From assembly GCA_907164885.2 (NCBI GenBank), contig OU015503.1:63438222-63502221 (forward strand): a stretch of 64,000 nt of DNA, read 5' to 3'. The notes under the pieces were generated by a model. It worked only from the letters and a program-made list of their open reading frames with translations, was not told the DNA's origin and did no database searches. Position 1 is the stretch's first letter; each line of letters starts with the position of its first letter. Source of the DNA: Dolomedes plantarius (lineage: Eukaryota; Arthropoda; Arachnida; Araneae; Dolomedidae). Below, one piece after another: positions 58,976-64,000 of the stretch. Position numbers and translations under genes: made by a program.

Positions 58976-61014
58976 TTAAAGGGTGGGAGTTAGAATAAGA
59001 GAATTGATACAAGACTTGTTCCTCATGAATGCAGCAACTTCCTTGCACCAGTCTGTCCAATCCGTGGAACCTCTCTTGATGGTCGCAGTCCTAGTAAAGG
59101 GGTTCGTTGACCGTGTGGGCATCCTTCGTGCAGCAGGTCGTTGGTCCTGAGGCGCTGGTCCGGCTTGACGATGGACAGGAGGTCTCTTGGGAGGAGGCCA
59201 ACCTTGCTGGGCGGCTGAAATCTTCCGTTTCCTGTACTTATGCAAAGGAACTTTAAAATTGTCATTCTTCCTTTTGATAACCTTGTGTACCTTATCAGCG
59301 ACGCATTCATCCTTTGATGGAGTTTTTGTAGTGCACACTTTACCTTTCTTCGTACTTTTGCTTGTATCGGTATTAGATTTTAATGCAGATTCTATTTTGT
59401 CAAATTTATACGCCGCACCAACGTGTTTAGTTACTGGCTTTATCTCTCTACTTGTATCATGTTTTTCAACAAACTGACTCTGTTTTTGGTATTTGTGCTT
59501 ATACGACTTCTTGTTTACCGCCTTAATTACTTCAGTATTAGCAGTTTTAATGCTGGAACCTGAAGGCGCTTTTTCACGTTTTTTATCCCCCTTAACTTTA
59601 GTTTTATCCTCTTTTGACGAAAAAGTCTCAGTGAAACTTGCGACATCAGAATCGTTATCATTTAAATTCTTTAATACTGCTTCAGTTTTAGGAAGATTAA
59701 GCTTTTCGTACTGGTGCGTTTTAATACAACCTACGTCTATAACTTCCGAAGCATCAGCTAAACTACTTACAGTATAACTCTGTGTCAACTTTTCATCTTG
59801 ATTCTCAGTCTGGTTTTCATGTACTTTATTTAAAACCATATTATCAACCTGGCCTACAGCATCCTCATTCGGATGGAAACTTGAAATAATATCATCATTA
59901 CCTAACGAGTTCCTACTATCGTTTAAAGAATTTTTACTGTCGTCAACTAATAAATATTCACTAACTTCCGTAACGCATACTTCGTCATCTACTAAATTTC
60001 CTTCATTAACAGATGTGTGAATATCATCTAAAATATCAGGTATAGCATCAATAGAAGTGTCAGATGATTTATTTTCTAAACCACTAGCATTAGTATCGGC
60101 ACTATTTTCAGAAATTTGTACTGGAATTACCGCATCATTCCAGCTAGACTCACTTTCTTTATAAGCCACAAAAATACCCTGACTTTCACTATTCTCAAAA
60201 TAATGATTACTACTCGGACAAAATAATACATTTGACCACACAGTTTCAACAGGTTGAACCATATCATGTGAATCAACTTGCAAGTGCAAGTAAGGTGCTT
60301 CCATATTATTTACTTTAAGAGCACTAATTTCATTATAACGCCGTGCGCTTCTATTATTTTGCCTGCGGTACTGCTTACGCTGCTGGTTTGAAACTCGCGA
60401 AAAATTTTGGCGCGGCTGTATAAAACTTCTCGTACCTGAATGACGGTGAGGGGTAGCGAAGAAATGTCTATTGTCATATTTAGCTAAAGCTTGAAGGAGG
60501 GTAACCTTGCTTGTAATTGTTTGATTATCTAAAAAATCTTGAACACTTGGCTTCAAACGTTGGATAACTATTTTTAAGATTACCGCTTCCGTTACCCCTT
60601 CTAAATATTCCTCACACTTGGAAATCTTTTCCGTAGCAAAATCTAACGCAGACTGACCTTCACGTTGCCTTAGCGAATAAATTTCCGCTTCAATTTCACT
60701 TTGATTAAAGGTCTTTGGAAAAACACTAAGAAACGGTTACTTGAATGACAAATAGTCAAAAATCAGATTACTGCTTTTCATACACCTGTACCACTGATAT
60801 GCACTACCTCTTAAAGCGGCTAGAGCAATTTTAAGTTTATCCCCCTCTGGGGTGCATTGTTGCTGAAAGTAATGCTCAATTTTCTTTAGGAATTGGCTTG
60901 AGGGGCCGCCATTGAAGGTGGCTTCGAATGGCGCAATTTGCTGAACCATAATTACCCGAGGGAAATTTCCAGCAGGGTTTTGTTCTACAACACTCATTTT
61001 CAAATAGTATATAA
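58976..61014 (-). pseudogene. Gag-like ORF of copy B, one premature stop
   Basis: It is colinear with the 24402-26444 protein, starting at the same MSVVEQNPAG (near 61000). A Gln codon has become TAA at 60739-60737, just after DYLSFK in the capsid-like domain. The downstream frame stays open to the same C-terminus for over 570 codons. Copy B lacks one of two tandem seven-residue units (IPDI(I/L)DA) present in copy A. Many other differences are single-residue. Because the rest of the frame is intact, the stop may be recent. Confidence 0.85.
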
Positions 61015-61116
61015 GTACTTGCAACAATTTTATCAATATAAGTACACAGTACACAGTTTAATTTCAATTATGTTGTTCGTTATAAATGTAACGTTAACAA
61101 CCAGGGTATATATAAT

Positions 61117-61127
61117 TTCGGGCGCCA
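61117..61127 (-). other. Primer binding site, tRNA-Lys type (copy B)
   Basis: Minus-strand TGGCGCCCGAA, one base inside the 5' LTR, identical to copy A. Confidence 0.75.
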
Positions 61128-61128
61128 G

Positions 61129-61561
61129 TATAGAGAATCTATACTCACTTCTACCCAGACTTGGGTGTATATAATTTGAAGTGGCACTCTATTTGAATTT
61201 GAAGCAAACACAGTTTATACATGAAACAATGTTTATTGAATTCGTTGCACATATAATTGGCTTTTACAGCAATAAGCATGCGTACTACTTGTACGGAATG
61301 TCTAAACACAGCTTTCAAGAACAATATATTTTTATACTCACGAACAGTAAGTCAAACCAGCAGTACTGCCATGTAAACTTCTGGCCCGCTAAGCACTAGC
61401 GCAGGATAACACCTTTTCAACCTTAACAACCTCCTCCTTCTTCATTAATGACGCTGCGTGGTATTTATACTAAGCGCGTATGCCGAAATTAGCATATCTA
61501 AAGCAGCTTCTTTAATTCACTCAAAAGTTCGATTCTTGTGAATCGAATCTTGTGTATACCT

Positions 61562-61564
<3 letters not shown>
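61129..61564 (-). repeat. 5' LTR of copy B
   Basis: 436 bp, partner of 57999-58434. Confidence 0.9.

Positions 61565-61613
<49 letters not shown>
61565..61613. repeat. (TA)n microsatellite
   Basis: Together with 57982-57998 this was one TA run split by copy B. Confidence 0.9.
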
Positions 61614-61615
<2 letters not shown>

Positions 61616-63079
61616 GGTTATCAAAAATTTCTGAAAAGTCACAAAAATAGCGATTACTCAAAAAGCTAAGCGTAGAATTTCATGAAACTTATACACATTA
61701 TACAACACATAGGTAGGTATAAAATATCATAAAAAGAAATCGCCAGACAATTATGGTGTTATAGATACTAGCATATGTATACAATGAACAAATCAGATGT
61801 GTCAGTTTTGTATAGGAAAAGTACTTTTAATATGGCGTATGATCCCCCGAGAAGCAATACAGCACATACAGCGATGTGTGATACTGTCAATTATGCGTTC
61901 TATGAGTTCGGTAGGAAGTGCATTGCTCTTGCAAAGCAGTTGAAAGCGTATCTAGAGTCCCAGGAGGAGGATTGAGAGCAGTTATACGTCGTCCTAAAGT
62001 GTCCCAAATATCCTCGATAGAATTCAGGTCCGGTGATCGAGTTGGCCACTCCATGCGCTGAATTGCTTTCTGCTCCAGATAACCATCCAGTCCTGTAGCA
62101 CGAAAGCATCACCTATTGCCCCGGCATAAGGGCGCACATAAGCATCAAGGATGTCATCTCTATAGGTGTGAGCATTCACATTTCCACGGGGAAAGACATG
62201 GAGGTCTGTGTGTAGACCCAAAGAGATACCAACCCAAACACAGACACTGCCTGATCCGTATGCATCTCTTTCACGGATGTGTGATAGATGAAAACGAATT
62301 CCAGGTTCTCTCCAAATCAAAATACGTCTACTATCGCTTTGGAGGCTAAACCTGGACTCATCCGTAAAGAGAACAGCCCTCCATTGATCACGCGTCCAGT
62401 GGACATGTTGACGTGCCCACTGCAAACGTTCCCACCTATGGCGTGACGTAAGCGGGACGCAAATGGCTGGTCGCCTCACAAAAAGACCACCTTCGTGAAC
62501 CCTTGTACGCACGGTTGACGTTGATACCAACCTTCCAGAGTTTGCAGCGAGGGAGAATCTGCATACGGAGCTTGCAGATGGAGTTGCGGCTCTATTCTTC
62601 CGTGTACATAATGACAAATATCGGTCACCGGCATTCGTCGTAGCCTATGGCCGTCCTAGGCTGAACCTCCTGGATGCCGAGTTAGTCCGTGGGTAGAAAT
62701 TGTCGACAAACTCCATGAACCACAGACGGACCCACATTTAGCTATCTGCCTACTTCTGTCTGACTTTGTCCTGCCTCTAGTCTCCCAATAGATCGCCATC
62801 GCAGTTCTTCGGTCAAATGATGCCTGGAGGTCATTGTTACAATTTGGCTATGCCAGATGTCTAATCTCAGCCTCGCAGCGACCATTGCCGCCTTGCTCTG
62901 AGACATGCACTTTTATGCTCCTCGCAAATGACGATGTCTGACTGCAGCGCCACTATTTTGCATATTGTAGTATTGTTCAGCACCATTTACTTAACAACAT
63001 ATTCAAATTTTAAACAGATTGGCCTAGTTTTGAACGTGTTATCCCCCTTTTTGTGATTTTCCTTATTTTTTGACAACTA
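61614..63079 (-). mobile_element. Tc1-type transposon, second family, 1.47 kb
   Basis: The imperfect inverted ends (left GGTTATCAAAAATTTCTG; right, inverted, AGTTGTCAAAAAATAAGG) lie next to TA-rich flanks. The minus strand carries a transposase remnant. The boundary is uncertain by a few bases because the TA flank is ambiguous. Confidence 0.75.
61960..62990 (-). pseudogene. Tc1 transposase pseudogene with deletion over second catalytic Asp
   Basis: An open frame at 62024-62617 includes VRTRVHEGGLFVRRPAICVP, FTDESRFSLQSDSRR (first Asp), SGSVCVWVGISLG, TDLHVFPRGNVNA and YAGAIGDAFVLQD. Directly after LQD the family's DDNARPHRA-type segment is missing (about 30-35 bp), shifting frame. In the other frame the text resumes as GYLEQKAIQRMEWPTRSPDL and SIEDIWDTLGRRI (third catalytic Glu). 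The N-terminal DNA-binding half upstream is degraded. Inactive. Confidence 0.85.
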
Positions 63080-63091
63080 GTCTAGATATAC

Positions 63092-63092
63092 A

Positions 63093-63175
<83 letters not shown>
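63092..63175. repeat. (CATA)n then (TA)n microsatellite
   Basis: About seven CATA units followed by a TA run of about 55 bp. Confidence 0.95.
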
Positions 63176-63178
<3 letters not shown>

Positions 63179-63189
63179 AAATTATTATT

Positions 63190-63406
63190 TTTTTTCTAGC
63201 GGAGGCACTTGTCGTGTAGACATCCACCTATAATTCACGGCAGTTTGCTGGCCATTTTATTTTGAGGGCACCATATAGGCGGGCCAGCATAACCCCTTAT
63301 GAAGGGACGACACAAACGGAGGTATTTTAGTGGAGCCACACCGGGATTCGATCCGAGCACCCTCTTTATCGAAAGGCAGCTGTACCACAAGGCCACCACA
63401 AGCCCC
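63190..63406 (-). mobile_element. tRNA-derived SINE, same subfamily as 36933
   Basis: Minus-strand head GGGGCTTGTGGTGGCCTTGT, box A-like GTGGTACAGCTGCC, box B-like GGATCGAATCCC, the body GTTTGTGTCGTCCCTTCATA identical to the 36933 copy, and an A-rich tail. A short ATTATT flank on each side may be the duplication. Confidence 0.8.

Positions 63407-64000
<594 letters not shown>

Larger units (their letters stand above)
57999..61564 (-). mobile_element. LTR retrotransposon copy B, gag-only, 3.57 kb
   Basis: The same architecture and orientation as copy A. LTRs at 57999-58434 and 61129-61564 differ at only one or two positions that I can see (near 58004 and 61135). The 5-bp flank ATATA is repeated (57994-57998 and 61565-61569), but both flanks are (TA)n, so the duplication is not diagnostic alone. 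PBS TGGCGCCCGAA lies at 61127-61117. The more similar LTRs imply insertion after copy A. Confidence 0.92.

Overview
This window is non-coding, repeat-dominated nuclear DNA from a eukaryote, very probably an arthropod and plausibly an arachnid. The basis is: AT-rich sequence with many (TA)n tracts; Tc1, pogo, hAT, piggyBac-like and Harbinger-like DNA elements; tRNA-derived SINEs with intact A/B boxes; a U6 spliceosomal RNA; and a gag-type LTR element. The arachnid guess rests on remembered similarity of the Tc1 and pogo protein fragments and cannot be proven here. I see no intact host protein-coding gene, no rRNA, no CRISPR array and no bacterial-style operon.

Layout. 1-23135: about four diverged tandem copies of a several-kb unit. 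Each carries, on the minus strand, decayed exons of one unrecognised gene with remnants of conserved splice boundaries (E1, E2 and E3 below). Because the copies can be aligned to each other, later insertions can be read against empty sites: a Helitron-like family inserted exactly between A and T (1290-5559, 18782-21997 and probably 17021-17500), TA-flanked elements (5864-6162, 7505-8483, 8875-10898, 11786-12975), a TTAA-flanked element (15608-16510), a hAT element with an 8-bp duplication (22025-22606) and a Harbinger-like foldback (23136-23393). A second decayed repetitive protein lies at 13730-15357, interrupted by a Tigger-like element.

23426-27013: a complete, minus-strand, gag-only LTR retrotransposon with 5-bp target duplication, a tRNA-Lys-type primer site and a purine tract. 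A second copy at 57999-61564 has nearly identical LTRs and one premature stop. 27413-27519: U6 RNA gene or pseudogene. 28889-29199: hAT element. 29685-30197: Helitron-like copy. 30880-33935: satellite of about 212-bp monomers with a three-monomer (about 637-bp) higher-order repeat. 35843-36205: minisatellite. 36933-37162: SINE with a perfect 12-bp target duplication.

38200-57000: debris of mobile elements: mariner (38200-39168), Tc1 (42408-43928), hAT (45944-46897), a Ginger/KRBA2-like integrase piece (47520-47858), a TA-flanked pogo-type element (48729-49681), a SINE (50534-50875), a compact 670-bp Helitron-like copy inserted in another repeat (50989-51658), a pogo transposase piece (53758-54199) and a Penelope-like reverse transcriptase piece (54947-55805). 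61614-63079: a second Tc1 element that has lost the region of its second catalytic Asp. The right end holds a SINE and long (TA)n.

The sequences do not form a pathway. Their relation is stratigraphic: the tandem array is oldest, then the nested elements, with the second gag-only LTR copy among the youngest insertions.
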